In this document: positions 10,668 to 19,851 of the stretch, in pieces
How positions within the stretch are numbered: position 1 is the stretch's first letter
Layout: every line of letters begins with the position of its first letter
Assembly (NCBI RefSeq): GCF_000187895.1
Contig: NZ_DS990134.1
Span: forward strand, 434,001 to 498,000
DNA length: 64,000 nucleotides
Origin: Phocaeicola plebeius DSM 17135
Lineage (GTDB): Bacteria; Bacteroidota; Bacteroidia; Bacteroidales; Bacteroidaceae
Direction of reading: 5' to 3'
Position numbers and translations under genes: made by a program
The notes under the pieces: model-generated
The model's database searches: none
The model's input: only the letters and a program-made list of their open reading frames with translations
What the model was told of the DNA's origin: nothing

Positions 10668-12471
10668 AAATTACTTATTATACTGTTTAGTATTGTTTAC
10701 TGCGTTTTTTATCTCTTGTAAGGATGAAAATGCAGAAACACCCCTTGCCGAAGGACAAGGGGAAGTCACTTTCCGTTTTTACGAGCATACTGTATATACA
10801 ATTGATGATATTGCAGATGTAGCACGTATTAAGGTTACCCTTCAGAAAGAAGGAAGCGAGGAAGAATTGGTTCTTCCTACTATTGATGTAAATGCAGACG
10901 GAGAAGAGATGGTGTCTGAAGTACTGCGTTTGGATGTAGGTACTTATTCGGTAGTAAGATACATTGCATACAATAATAAAGGTGATCAGATACATGACAT
11001 GTATTTGCCAGAGTCTGGTGATAATACATTTGTGATTAAGCACGAGGAAGCAGTAGCTTTTTATTTCCCTGTAAATATCCTTGAGGTACAATCAGCAGAT
11101 ATGCTGAAGAATAAGCTTTTTGGTTTATGTACGGAAATCCTTGGCCCGGATTCTACATTGTGGCCTAAGACTTGGAGAGAAGAAAATGATGACTTCAAGA
11201 CTTGGGAAAATCTGGAGTTTGAGGAAGATGGTAATCATAATATTCTTTATCTTGCAGGTATTGTATTTGATGAGAAATTTAAGGGTATGAAGAAATTGCC
11301 TGCAAACATTTCTCGTTTTACGACACTTGAGAATATTATGATTCGGGATATTCCTGAGTTTGAGGAGTTGCCTATTGAATTGAACGAAAGTAACCTGCAG
11401 TCATTGGAGATTATCAATACTTCTTTGGCTTCATTACCCGAAAACTTGCAAATTAAGCATCTATACAAGATTTCTATTATTGACAGTAAGTTGACAGAGT
11501 TCCCTTCATGTTTGAGTAACCATAAGGGACTGGAAATGGTGGACTTGGTAGGAAATGAAATTGCTCAGATTCCTGAAAATGCGTTTGACAACTGGGAAAA
11601 GCTATCTCAGCTACGTATTCAGCGTACAAAAATCTCATCATTGCCTGCTAATACATTTACTAAGTTGTATAGAGTGTATACATTTGATTTCCGTTGGAAT
11701 GAAAATCTTTCTACTCTTCCTGTAGATGTTCCGCAAGAACATACTAAATTCCAAGGGTTGTTGCTTGACGGATGTGCTTTTACAGATATTCCGGAAGCAG
11801 TAGGTAAGATTAGGGAATTGAGAACACTTTCAATGGCTGGTAACAAGTTGACTACTGTTGATCTTAGCAAATTGAATATTGGCCATAATGAACTTGATCA
11901 GGTATTCTTTGATAATAACAAATTGACTTCTTTTGGAAAATTGCAAAGCGATAAGATTATTCTTGTTAGCTTGAATAATTGTGGTCTGACTGAAATTCCA
12001 GATTTGTCAGGAATGCCTAATTTGCGTTATTTGTCAGTGGCAAATAATAATATTGCTGCAATTCCTGTTGGCAAGTTTAAGGATAATGCACTTCTGTCAG
12101 TAATAGATTTGTCTGAAAATACTACATTGTCATCTGTTCCAGCTGATTTTGGGGTGTACACAGAAACGAAAAATAGCAGAAATGATGTGCCAGTCAATCT
12201 AACAGCATTGGATTTGGATGGTTGTTTGTCATTAACTTGGACCGTTCCGGCAAATTGGTGCTGTATAGAAGGTGAATACATGTTTGGGGGTAACGGTGAT
12301 AAACTATTGCCTGCGCATCCTGTTATTGTTTATAATCGTGATGCGAAGGGAGTTACGTATGAGAAATGTTGGAATAAAGATTGTCCGTTTAGACTTGAAG
12401 CCAATCATTATCAGTTGAATTTTGCACAAGATTTTGATGAAATCTGGGCTGAGTTACATAAAGAGAAATAA
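10657..12471 (+). CDS. Second DUF4458-like leucine-rich-repeat surface lipoprotein
   Basis: 604 residues. An in-frame ATG exists at 10579, but the ATG at 10657 gives a proper lipoprotein signal (lipobox FISC, Cys21) and overlaps the preceding stop by only 11 bp, so it is preferred. The N-terminal 130 residues (GQGEVTFRFYEHTV, RIKVTLQKEG) resemble the DUF4458-like domain of the 6131-8857 protein. LRRs follow (LYKISIIDSKLTEFP, LEMVDLVGNEIAQIPE, LRTLSMAGNKLTTVDL, LRYLSVANNNIAAIP). It is the last gene of the SusCD operon and is followed directly by an intrinsic terminator. The ligand is unknown. Confidence 0.82.
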   Translation: MKIKNYLLYCLVLFTAFFISCKDENAETPLAEGQGEVTFRFYEHTVYTIDDIADVARIKVTLQKEGSEEELVLPTIDVNADGEEMVSEVLRLDVGTYSVVRYIAYNNKGDQIHDMYLPESGDNTFVIKHEEAVAFYFPVNILEVQSADMLKNKLFGLCTEILGPDSTLWPKTWREENDDFKTWENLEFEEDGNHNILYLAGIVFDEKFKGMKKLPANISRFTTLENIMIRDIPEFEELPIELNESNLQSLEIINTSLASLPENLQIKHLYKISIIDSKLTEFPSCLSNHKGLEMVDLVGNEIAQIPENAFDNWEKLSQLRIQRTKISSLPANTFTKLYRVYTFDFRWNENLSTLPVDVPQEHTKFQGLLLDGCAFTDIPEAVGKIRELRTLSMAGNKLTTVDLSKLNIGHNELDQVFFDNNKLTSFGKLQSDKIILVSLNNCGLTEIPDLSGMPNLRYLSVANNNIAAIPVGKFKDNALLSVIDLSENTTLSSVPADFGVYTETKNSRNDVPVNLTALDLDGCLSLTWTVPANWCCIEGEYMFGGNGDKLLPAHPVIVYNRDAKGVTYEKCWNKDCPFRLEANHYQLNFAQDFDEIWAELHKEK

Positions 12472-12493
12472 ATTTTATTCATTCTAATTATCG

Positions 12494-12532
12494 CCGGACG
12501 GCATGGAACGTATTTCTATCCGTCCGGTTTTC
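12494..12532 (+). terminator. Intrinsic terminator of the SusCD/LRR operon
   Basis: A perfect 8-bp GC-rich stem (CCGGACGG at 12494-12501 with CCGTCCGG at 12520-12527), an 18-nt loop, then TTTTCTTATTTTT. It sits 23 bp after the last LRR gene. Confidence 0.85.
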
Positions 12533-12548
12533 TTATTTTTGGTGTATC

Positions 12549-13664
12549 ATGAAATATTTGTATACAATTTTTTGTGTTTGCTTGTCTTTGTCCTTGCTGG
12601 CTTGTGACTCTGAAAATGAAGCGCAAGAAGGTGGAAAGCAGCCTGAGACCCCAGAAGTTCCAGAGGATTCTGTCTGTGAGATATTATGGGATAATTCTCA
12701 TTCTTATTTTATGGGTTTGAAAGGGAACCCTGTTGAAATGATCGAGAAACGTATTCAGGAAGAGGATGGTGAGAAAATAGAAATGCCTTATGTTTATTCT
12801 TTCAATGAAAAGGGAAATTTGGTGAAATACGATCCTTTTGGGGTGACTGAGCAGGCTAGCCGTTGGGTTCCGGTAGATGCGCGAATTTCTACTTACCAGT
12901 ATGATGATAAGGGAAGACTTGTGGTTGCATTGATTAAGACGGTTGGAGCTTCAGGAGATGATTTGGTGTATACTATTGAATATGGGAACCATAATTTGTA
13001 TGTCCCATTGCCTTTTGCCGTAGGAACGTTGGATTTTGTGTTACAAAAAGGAGTTGCTACAATTAGAGAGAATGGGAATGTGTTGTTGACTTGTGACGGA
13101 GTGAATACTGCTTTTTATACAAACGAAGAATCTACGGGGTTCTTTAAGTTAAAAGTGGAAAGAACGTATCAATATGATAATAAAAAGTATCCTGTTTCGT
13201 CTGTGGAAACAAAGACAATGCAGGCAATGATTATTTCTAAGCAGACTGTGAAATATGATTTTGATGAGAATGGCTTCTTATTAAATCGTGAGATTCTAAC
13301 GGATATGTCTGGTGAATATGAAATGCCGGAAGGTAGCTGCTGGGAGAAAAAGGTTACAACTTATGACAATGAGTCTTATATGGCTGCTCAAAAAACGACT
13401 GTAGATTATGTCAATATAATTGAAGGCATGGAAAGCGAAAATCACTATGAATTGCAGTATTGGTATAATGATAAGAAGTTTTTGACAGGCATTACCAAGA
13501 AAACTGCTGGATTAACTTCTGGAGAAGATGCAGAAGAATCATATAGCTATTCTTCCTTTGATGAACAAGGTAACTGGGTGGAAGGTCATTATTGGTTGAA
13601 TACTGACGTGGATGAAACTCATTTGACAGGTGATTTCATTGTTCAGCGCAAGTTCGTTTACTAA
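12549..13664 (+). CDS. Uncharacterised lipoprotein with YD-like repeats
   Basis: 371 residues, lipobox LLAC (Cys19), followed by a Glu/Pro-rich linker (about 20-42). The body has repeated short strands of the type seen in YD/RHS-like cell-surface proteins: YQYDDKGRLVVA, YDFDENGFLL, YSSFDEQGNWVEGHYW. Many Bacteroidota lipoproteins of unknown function share this look (for example DUF4595-type), but no named family can be assigned with confidence. It stands after the operon terminator and faces the DUF1573 gene tail to tail with about 20 bp between them. Confidence 0.65.
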   Translation: MKYLYTIFCVCLSLSLLACDSENEAQEGGKQPETPEVPEDSVCEILWDNSHSYFMGLKGNPVEMIEKRIQEEDGEKIEMPYVYSFNEKGNLVKYDPFGVTEQASRWVPVDARISTYQYDDKGRLVVALIKTVGASGDDLVYTIEYGNHNLYVPLPFAVGTLDFVLQKGVATIRENGNVLLTCDGVNTAFYTNEESTGFFKLKVERTYQYDNKKYPVSSVETKTMQAMIISKQTVKYDFDENGFLLNREILTDMSGEYEMPEGSCWEKKVTTYDNESYMAAQKTTVDYVNIIEGMESENHYELQYWYNDKKFLTGITKKTAGLTSGEDAEESYSYSSFDEQGNWVEGHYWLNTDVDETHLTGDFIVQRKFVY

Positions 13665-13683
13665 TTTCTGATAATGAGTTGCA

Positions 13684-14382
13684 TTATTTGTCTTTTATGA
13701 CTTTTAATGCAACTTCATTGTTTATAGTCTTTTTTTCTATAATTCTAATAGAAACCAGCTGAGACTTCTTTGGGGAAAAATAAATAGGTAATTCGTATGT
13801 CTCATGTCCAGCCAAAGTGATTTGTGTTTCTTCAAAAAGGATGCCTTCTATATCAGAACTTAGAGTTACTTTTACTGCTTGGGGTGTTGCATTGATTAAT
13901 GGAAATGTTCGCATGAAAGTCTGACCCTCTGAAGCTTGTAGGGTAGCTCTTATATTTTTTAATTGTAATTTCCCCAATACATAATGATAGCCATCTATCA
14001 GATTTTCTGGGGCAATCACATTTCCACTTAAATATAGATGTACAGGATTTTTGCTATCTGCAAAGTATACAGTTATCTGTTTCTTGAAATATCCTTTTAT
14101 GCCTATGGGATTAAATGATACTTGAATCGTACGTTGCTCTCCTGTTTGTATAGGTCGTTTGTCAAATGAGGGAGTTGTACATCCGCAGTTCGATGCAATT
14201 CGTGTGATGGCAGTGGGATGCTTAGAATTATTCTTGAAAGTGTAATTGATCTTTTGTATGTCTCCGTTTGATTGAATTGTGCCTATTTCCTGATTATAGG
14301 TCTTAAATACGACTTGCGATGATATTTGATTGCTATATAGTATTGAAACGATAATGATTAAGTAGGTAAAGATGGCTTTCAT
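13684..14382 (-). CDS. DUF1573-domain secreted protein
   Basis: 232 residues from the ATG at 14382; a TTG six codons upstream (14400) is possible but the ATG has an AAAAGG purine run about 9 bases before it and starts a normal signal peptide (KAIFTYLIIIVSILYSNQISSQ). Residues about 35-125 match the DUF1573/ASPM-like Ig fold: YTFKNNSKHPTAITRI, the conserved SNCGCTTP, and VSFNPIGIKGYFKK. Such proteins are exported and common in Bacteroidota; function is unknown. It lies downstream of tRNA-Phe on the same strand, separated by a terminator. Confidence 0.8.
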   Translation of the reverse strand: MKAIFTYLIIIVSILYSNQISSQVVFKTYNQEIGTIQSNGDIQKINYTFKNNSKHPTAITRIASNCGCTTPSFDKRPIQTGEQRTIQVSFNPIGIKGYFKKQITVYFADSKNPVHLYLSGNVIAPENLIDGYHYVLGKLQLKNIRATLQASEGQTFMRTFPLINATPQAVKVTLSSDIEGILFEETQITLAGHETYELPIYFSPKKSQLVSIRIIEKKTINNEVALKVIKDK

Positions 14383-14443
14383 TGTGCTATGCCTTTTCAA
14401 TATGTCATTATAGAGATAGGTTGATTTGTAGAAAGAAAATAAA

Positions 14444-14473
14444 AAATCCCGATTTCATTAGAAATCAGGATTT
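14444..14473 (-). terminator. Intrinsic terminator of tRNA-Phe
   Basis: On the minus strand a 13-bp stem (14473-14461 with 14456-14444, one G-U wobble) with a 4-nt loop is followed by a run of U (complement of the A-run at 14441-14446). It lies 8 bp past the tRNA-Phe 3' end. Confidence 0.8.
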
Positions 14474-14480
14474 GTATTTG

Positions 14481-14553
14481 TGGTGCCACCAGGAATCGAA
14501 CCGGGGACACAAGGATTTTCAGTCCTTTGCTCTACCAACTGAGCTATGGCACC
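14481..14553 (-). tRNA. tRNA-Phe (anticodon GAA)
   Basis: 73-nt cloverleaf on the minus strand: acceptor GGTGCCA/TGGCACC with discriminator A, D arm GCTC...GAGC, anticodon loop CTGAAAA giving GAA, T arm with TTCGATT. The CCA end is not encoded. It has its own promoter (14569-14599) and terminator. Confidence 0.97.
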
Positions 14554-14568
14554 ATCGTTTTGCGGTTG

Positions 14569-14599
14569 CAAAGATAGAGCAAAATCTTTAATCTCCAAA
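14569..14599 (-). promoter_or_regulatory. Bacteroidota promoter for tRNA-Phe
   Basis: Read on the minus strand: TTTG (14599-14596), 19 bp, TATCTTTG (14576-14569). This matches the Bacteroidota -33/-7 consensus (TTTG, TAnnTTTG). The -7 box ends 15 bp before the tRNA 5' end. Confidence 0.85.
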
Positions 14600-14655
14600 A
14601 TAAATGAGATGAAAATGAGAAAAAATAATTTTTTATGAAAAAAACTCGTTTTTCT

Positions 14656-14686
14656 TTTGTTGGTATTGAAAATATGTCTACCTTTG
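14656..14686 (+). promoter_or_regulatory. Bacteroidota promoter for tRNA-Pro
   Basis: TTTG at 14656-14659, 19 bp, TACCTTTG at 14679-14686, a full match to the -33/-7 consensus. The tRNA begins 30 bp after the -7 box. Confidence 0.85.
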
Positions 14687-14716
14687 CAGCGCAAACGAAA
14701 AAACAAACGTTTCAAT

Positions 14717-14789
14717 CGGAATGTAGCGCAGTTGGTAGCGCACTACGTTCGGGACGTAGGGGTCGGGCGTTCGAGTCGCCTCATTCCGA
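14717..14789 (+). tRNA. tRNA-Pro (anticodon CGG)
   Basis: 73-nt cloverleaf: acceptor CGGAATG/CATTCCG with discriminator A, anticodon stem CTACG/CGTAG with loop TTCGGGA giving CGG, T loop TTCGAGT. It reads CCG proline codons. Confidence 0.96.
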
Positions 14790-14792
14790 CAG

Positions 14793-14830
14793 AAGAGCGG
14801 CAGATGATTCTATATCATTTGCCGCTCTTT
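14793..14830 (+). terminator. Intrinsic terminator of tRNA-Pro
   Basis: A long hairpin with arms AAGAGCGGCAgATGAT and ATCATTTGCCGCTCTT (one G-U), closed by a short loop and followed by T residues, placed 3 bp after the tRNA. Confidence 0.8.
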
Positions 14831-14867
14831 CATACTACTCCTCAGTAATAAATAATTTTGTCATTAT

Positions 14868-14898
14868 TTTGTGTGGCATGAGATTATTTATATCTTTG
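14868..14898 (+). promoter_or_regulatory. Bacteroidota promoter for rimP-nusA-infB
   Basis: TTTG at 14868-14871, 19 bp, TATCTTTG at 14891-14898, a consensus match. It lies 65 bp before the rimP start codon and is the only good promoter upstream of the operon. Confidence 0.8.
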
Positions 14899-14963
14899 CA
14901 AATGATTGGATGAAAAGGTGGAGGGGCGATTTTGCTCCTTTTTTTGTTCTTAATAGTTAATAC

Positions 14964-15431
14964 ATGATAGATAAAAACGTTGTAGCTCGGATTGTAGAGG
15001 AATGGCTGGAAGATAAAAGTTATTTTCTGGTTGATGTAAATGTGAGTCCGGATGACAAAATTGTAGTGGAAATAGACCATGCAGAAGGCGTGTGGATAGA
15101 CGACTGTGTGGAGCTGAGCCGCTATATTGAGTCAAAATTAAGTCGTGAAGAAGAAGATTACGAACTGGAAGTAGGTTCTGCAGGAATCGGTCAGCCATTT
15201 AAGGTATTGCAGCAGTATGTAGCACATGTAGGTTGCGAAGTAGAAGTGCTGGACAAAACCGGAAAGAAATGGACAGGTGTGCTGGCGGATGCCAACGAAG
15301 AGAATTTTACGGTTACGGTAGAAGTGAAAATAAAACCGGAAGGTGCCAAGCGTCCGAAGCTGGTGGAACAGAATGTAACCTTTACGTATGATGAGATAAA
15401 ATACACCAAATACTTAATTAGCTTTAAATAA
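14964..15431 (+). CDS. rimP: Ribosome maturation factor RimP
   Basis: 155 residues. The N-terminal alpha/beta domain contains YFLVDVNVSPDDKIVVEID and the conserved CVELSRYIESKL helix; ELEVGSAGIGQPF corresponds to the family's E-V-S-S-P-G segment (here S-A-G-I-G). The C-terminal Sm-like domain (about 90-155) is present. RimP assists 30S subunit assembly. It starts the rimP-nusA-infB operon, 2 bp before nusA, an order shared across bacteria. Length and position agree with the family. Confidence 0.95.
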   Translation: MIDKNVVARIVEEWLEDKSYFLVDVNVSPDDKIVVEIDHAEGVWIDDCVELSRYIESKLSREEEDYELEVGSAGIGQPFKVLQQYVAHVGCEVEVLDKTGKKWTGVLADANEENFTVTVEVKIKPEGAKRPKLVEQNVTFTYDEIKYTKYLISFK

Positions 15432-15433
15432 TT

Positions 15434-16693
15434 ATGGCCAAAAAAGAAGAAACTGTCAGCTTGATTGACACATTCTCGGAATTTAAGGAATTGAAGAACA
15501 TTGATCGCACCACGATGGTGAGCGTGTTGGAAGAGTCGTTCCGCAGTGTGATTGCAAAAATGTTCGGTACAGATGAAAACTATGATGTGATTGTAAATCC
15601 TGACAAGGGGGATTTCGAAATCTGGCGTAACCGTGAAGTTGTGGCGGATGAGGAGCTGACTAACCCGAACCTGCAGATTGCATTGTCGGAAGCACGCAAG
15701 ATTGATGCATCATATGAAGTGGGAGAGGAAGTGACCGATGAGGTGATTTTTGAAAAATTCGGCCGCCGTGCAATTCTGAATCTTCGTCAGACACTGGCTT
15801 CAAAGATTCTGGAATTGGAAAAGGACAGCTTGTATAATAAATACATTGATAAGGTAGGTACTGTAATTAGTGCAGAAGTTTATCAAATTTGGAAAAAGGA
15901 AATTCTGTTGCTGGATGATGAGGGTAATGAACTGCTGTTGCCAAAGACTGAACAGATTCCGAGTGACTTCTACCGGAAAGGAGAAACAGCTCGTGCTGTG
16001 GTGGCGCGTGTAGATAATAAGAACAATAATCCGAAGATTATTTTGAGCCGTACATCACCGGTATTCCTGCAGCGCTTGTTTGAACAGGAAGTTCCTGAAA
16101 TCAATGATGGACTGATTACCATCAAGAAAATCGCCCGTATCCCAGGAGAACGTGCGAAAATTGCGGTAGAATCGTATGATGAACGTATTGATCCGGTAGG
16201 TGCATGTGTTGGTGTAAAAGGTTCTCGTATTCATGGTATCGTGCGTGAATTGCGTAATGAAAATATTGATGTGATTAACTATACATCTAATATTCAGTTG
16301 TTTATTCAACGTGCTTTAAGTCCGGCAAAAGTTTCGTCTATCATCATGCATGAGGATGAAAAGAGAGCTGAGGTATATCTGAAACCAGAAGAAGTTTCAT
16401 TGGCTATCGGTAAGGGCGGATTGAATATTAAATTGGCTAGTATGCTGACAGAATATACAATCGATGTATATCGTGAACTGGGTGAAGATGCAGTGGCTGA
16501 TGAGGATATCTATCTGGATGAGTTCAAGGATGAGATTGACGAATGGGTTATTAACGCAATTAAGGCTATCGGTATTGATACGGCTAAAGGCGTATTGAAT
16601 GCACCGCGTGAAATGCTCATCGAGAAAGCAGACTTGGAAGAAAATACGGTGGATGATGTCCTGAGAATTTTAAAAGCAGAGTTTGAGGAATAG
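15434..16693 (+). CDS. nusA: Transcription termination/antitermination factor NusA
   Basis: 419 residues: N-terminal RNA-polymerase-binding domain (1-130), S1 domain (about 135-205), then KH1 and KH2 (about 210-345, with ACVGVKGSRIHGIVRELRNE and SLAIGKGGLNIKLAS). It lacks the acidic repeats that lengthen the E. coli protein, as is usual in this phylum. NusA binds RNA polymerase and nascent RNA and sets pausing, termination and antitermination. It lies 2 bp after rimP and 102 bp before infB. Confidence 0.96.
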   Translation: MAKKEETVSLIDTFSEFKELKNIDRTTMVSVLEESFRSVIAKMFGTDENYDVIVNPDKGDFEIWRNREVVADEELTNPNLQIALSEARKIDASYEVGEEVTDEVIFEKFGRRAILNLRQTLASKILELEKDSLYNKYIDKVGTVISAEVYQIWKKEILLLDDEGNELLLPKTEQIPSDFYRKGETARAVVARVDNKNNNPKIILSRTSPVFLQRLFEQEVPEINDGLITIKKIARIPGERAKIAVESYDERIDPVGACVGVKGSRIHGIVRELRNENIDVINYTSNIQLFIQRALSPAKVSSIIMHEDEKRAEVYLKPEEVSLAIGKGGLNIKLASMLTEYTIDVYRELGEDAVADEDIYLDEFKDEIDEWVINAIKAIGIDTAKGVLNAPREMLIEKADLEENTVDDVLRILKAEFEE

Positions 16694-16710
16694 CGCTTGC
16701 TTGTAATGAA

Positions 16711-16741
16711 CAGATGAGGATGAGGGCTTCATTCTCGTCTG
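16711..16741 (+). other. Hairpin between nusA and infB
   Basis: An 11-bp stem with two G-U pairs (16711-16721 with 16731-16741) and a 9-nt loop in the 102-bp nusA-infB gap. There is no strong U-run, so it is more likely an mRNA processing or stability element than a full terminator. Confidence 0.35.
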
Positions 16742-16795
16742 CTTGTTTATCTGTGACTGATATATTTTCCCAAACTCTAAAAATTGTGATGAATT

Positions 16796-19717
16796 ATGAC
16801 TATAAGATTGAATAAAGTAACAAGAGATTTGAACGTTGGAATAACCACGGTGGTAGACTTTTTGCAGAAAAAAGGATATACAGTCGAGGCGAATCCAAAT
16901 ACCAAAATTACTGAAGAACAGTATGCTGCACTGATAAAGGAGTTCAGCAAAGATAAGGATTTGAAAATAGAGTCTGAGAAAATTATTCAGGAACGGCAGA
17001 ACAAGGAGCGTAATAAGGTTTCTGTCTCTATTGAGGATATTCATCCGGAATTAAAGAAACCGGAGGTTATAGAGACAGTGGTTCCAGAAGATGTGCGACC
17101 TAAGTTCAAGCCTGTGGGTAAAATAGACTTGGATGGTCTGAAGAAAAAGAAAAAACCGGCTGTGGTTGAGCCTGCTGAAATGCCTGTGGCTGAAGAAGGA
17201 CCAGCTAAGCCAGAACCTGAGAATAAACAAGCTGAGGTGGCAGAACCGGAAGTTAAAATTGAAGAGGCTCCTGTACAACAACCTCAGGTAGAAGAAAAAG
17301 AAGAATCGAAACAGCCGGAGATAAAGGCAGAAGAATTGAAACCAGAGCCGATGGAAGAAGAAAAAAAGCAACAAACCGTTCAGGAAAATAAAGAAGACGA
17401 AGTTTTTAAAATTCGTCCGACAGAATTTAAATCAAAAATTAATGTAGTAGGCCAGATTGATTTGGCTGCATTGAACCAGTCTACCCGTCCAAAGAAAAAA
17501 TCAAAGGAAGAAAAGAAGAAAGAAAGAGAGGAAAAGGATAAGTTGCGTCAGGAGCAGCGTAAGCAGATGAAGGATGCGATTATCAAGGAAATCCGTAAGA
17601 GTGATGAAAAAACAGATAAGGGTGGCTTGAGTGATGAGGCTGCAAAAAAGAAAAAACGCAACCGAATTAATAAGGAACGGGTTGATATCAATAATGCAAC
17701 CTCCAACGTATCTGGATCTTCACGAAATGAAAAATCTGGAAAAAGTAATCAGAGCCAGGGACAAGGTGGAAAACATAACAAGGATCGTTTTAAAAAGCCT
17801 GTGGTAAAGCAGGAGGTGAGCGATGAGGATGTAGCAAAGCAGGTGAAAGAAACACTTGCCCGCCTGACAAATAAGGGAAAGAATAAGGCTGCTAAGTATC
17901 GTAAGGAAAAACGTGAAAATATTCAGAACCGTCAACTGGAACAGGAGGAACTGGAACAGGAAGAAAGCAAGGTATTGAAGCTGACAGAATTTGTAACAGC
18001 AAATGAGTTGGCTAACATGATGGATATTCCCGTGACTCAGGTTATCTCAACTTGTATGAGTGTGGGTATCATGGTGTCTATCAACCAGCGTCTGGATGCA
18101 GAAACAATTAACCTTGTGGCAGAAGAATTTGGCTACAAGACAGAATATGTAAGTGCGGAAGTGGCACAGGCTGTAGAGGAAGAGGCTGATGCGGAAGAAG
18201 ATTTGCAACCGCGTGCACCGATTGTTACCGTGATGGGTCACGTAGATCATGGTAAGACTTCTTTGCTGGACTATATCCGTAAAGCAAATGTAATTGCGGG
18301 TGAGGCCGGAGGTATCACACAGCACATTGGTGCATATAATGTGAAACTGGAGGATGGACGTCGCATTACGTTCCTGGATACTCCGGGACACGAAGCATTT
18401 ACAGCTATGCGTGCACGTGGTGCAAAAGTAACTGACGTAGTAATCATTATCGTAGCTGCCGATGACAACGTGATGCCGCAGACAAAAGAAGCTATCAACC
18501 ATGCGATGGCTGCAGGAGTGCCTATCGTGTTTGCTATCAATAAGGTAGATAAACCGAATGCAAACCCGGATAAGATTAAGGAAGAACTGGCTGCCATGAA
18601 CTTCCTGGTGGAAGAATGGGGTGGAAAATACCAGTCTCAGGATATTTCAGCCAAGAAAGGTACCGGTGTTCCTGAATTGCTTGAAAAGGTATTGCTGGAA
18701 GCTGAAATGTTGGATTTGAAAGCAAATCCGAACCGTAAGGCTACCGGTTCAATTATTGAATCTTCTTTGGATAAAGGACGTGGATATGTGGCTACGGTGC
18801 TGGTTTCTAATGGAACGCTGCATGTAGGGGATATTGTGTTGGCCGGAACTTCATACGGTAAGGTGAAAGCGATGTTCAACGAGCGTAATCAACGCTTGAA
18901 AGAAGCTGGTCCTTCTGAGCCGGTATTGATCTTAGGATTGAACGGAGCACCGGCTGCGGGTGATACATTCCATGTGTTTGATACGGATCAGGAAGCACGT
19001 GAGATTGCCAACAAACGTGAACAGCTGGCTCGTGAACAGGGCTTGCGTACACAGAAGATGTTGACACTGGATGAAGTGGGACGTCGTCTGGCATTGGGTG
19101 ACTTCCATGAACTGAATGTGATTGTGAAAGGTGACGTGGATGGTTCTGTAGAAGCTTTGAGCGACTCATTGATCAAGTTGTCTACCGAACAGATTCAGGT
19201 GAATGTAATCCATAAGGGTGTCGGACAGATTTCAGAATCGGATGTATCGCTGGCTGCGGCATCGGATGCAATTATCGTAGGTTTCCAGGTACGTCCGTCA
19301 GGAAATGCGGCTAAGCTTGCTGAACAGGAAGGTGTGGATATTCGTAAGTATTCTATTATTTACGATGCGATTGAAGAAGTGAAGTCGGCAATGGAAGGTA
19401 TGTTGGCTCCGACATTGAAAGAACAGGTTACTTCTACAATCGAAGTGCGTGAAGTGTTCAACATCAGCAAGGTGGGTATGGTTGCCGGTGCGATGGTGAA
19501 GACCGGAAAAGTAAAACGTACGGACAAGGCTCGTTTGATTCGCGACGGTATCGTAATCTTTACGGGTTCAATCAATGCGTTGAAACGCTTCAAGGACGAT
19601 GTGAAAGAAGTGGGTACTAACTTTGAATGTGGTATCAGCTTGACGAACTGCAACGACTTGAAAGTGGGTGACGTGATTGAAACGTATGAAGAAGTGGAAG
19701 TAAAACAGACATTGTAA
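16796..19717 (+). CDS. infB: Translation initiation factor IF-2
   Basis: 973 residues. The N-terminal domain (about 1-55) is followed by a long Lys/Glu/Pro-rich low-complexity region (about 60-370), then a second N-terminal-type module near 390-450. The GTPase domain begins near 475 with [12 protein letters not shown] (about 481-488), DTPGHEAF and NKVDK. Domains II, III and the fMet-tRNA-binding C-terminus complete it. IF-2 places initiator tRNA on the ribosome. It closes the rimP-nusA-infB unit. Full length and intact motifs make the call secure. Confidence 0.97.
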   Translation: MTIRLNKVTRDLNVGITTVVDFLQKKGYTVEANPNTKITEEQYAALIKEFSKDKDLKIESEKIIQERQNKERNKVSVSIEDIHPELKKPEVIETVVPEDVRPKFKPVGKIDLDGLKKKKKPAVVEPAEMPVAEEGPAKPEPENKQAEVAEPEVKIEEAPVQQPQVEEKEESKQPEIKAEELKPEPMEEEKKQQTVQENKEDEVFKIRPTEFKSKINVVGQIDLAALNQSTRPKKKSKEEKKKEREEKDKLRQEQRKQMKDAIIKEIRKSDEKTDKGGLSDEAAKKKKRNRINKERVDINNATSNVSGSSRNEKSGKSNQSQGQGGKHNKDRFKKPVVKQEVSDEDVAKQVKETLARLTNKGKNKAAKYRKEKRENIQNRQLEQEELEQEESKVLKLTEFVTANELANMMDIPVTQVISTCMSVGIMVSINQRLDAETINLVAEEFGYKTEYVSAEVAQAVEEEADAEEDLQPRAPIVTVMGHVDHGKTSLLDYIRKANVIAGEAGGITQHIGAYNVKLEDGRRITFLDTPGHEAFTAMRARGAKVTDVVIIIVAADDNVMPQTKEAINHAMAAGVPIVFAINKVDKPNANPDKIKEELAAMNFLVEEWGGKYQSQDISAKKGTGVPELLEKVLLEAEMLDLKANPNRKATGSIIESSLDKGRGYVATVLVSNGTLHVGDIVLAGTSYGKVKAMFNERNQRLKEAGPSEPVLILGLNGAPAAGDTFHVFDTDQEAREIANKREQLAREQGLRTQKMLTLDEVGRRLALGDFHELNVIVKGDVDGSVEALSDSLIKLSTEQIQVNVIHKGVGQISESDVSLAAASDAIIVGFQVRPSGNAAKLAEQEGVDIRKYSIIYDAIEEVKSAMEGMLAPTLKEQVTSTIEVREVFNISKVGMVAGAMVKTGKVKRTDKARLIRDGIVIFTGSINALKRFKDDVKEVGTNFECGISLTNCNDLKVGDVIETYEEVEVKQTL

Positions 19718-19770
19718 AGACGTAACGTCTGACCATTGTTTGGGTGCAAATAAATACATTTGTCATTCAG

Positions 19771-19833
19771 AGCAAAGCGAAGATTCTTGTATTCACCCAT
19801 CAGACAGGGGAACAAGTTCTTCGCTTTGTTTTT
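19771..19833 (+). terminator. Terminator after infB
   Basis: Long inverted repeat: CAAAGCGAAGA (19773-19783) with TCTTCGCTTTG (19818-19828), extended by CTTGT (19786-19790) with ACAAG (19812-19816), and followed by TTTTT. It separates infB from the cvpA-suf unit. Confidence 0.75.
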
Positions 19834-19851
19834 AATATATATTTCGGATAA

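Noticed and set aside
12481..12548. Invertible promoter or phase-variation site near the SusCD locus
   Set aside because: The inverted repeat there is a short terminator stem; no recombinase-type longer inverted repeats flank any promoter in the window.
14382..14913. Short frames over tRNA-Phe and tRNA-Pro on both strands
   Set aside because: They overlap the tRNA genes, promoters and terminators and have no protein-like pattern.
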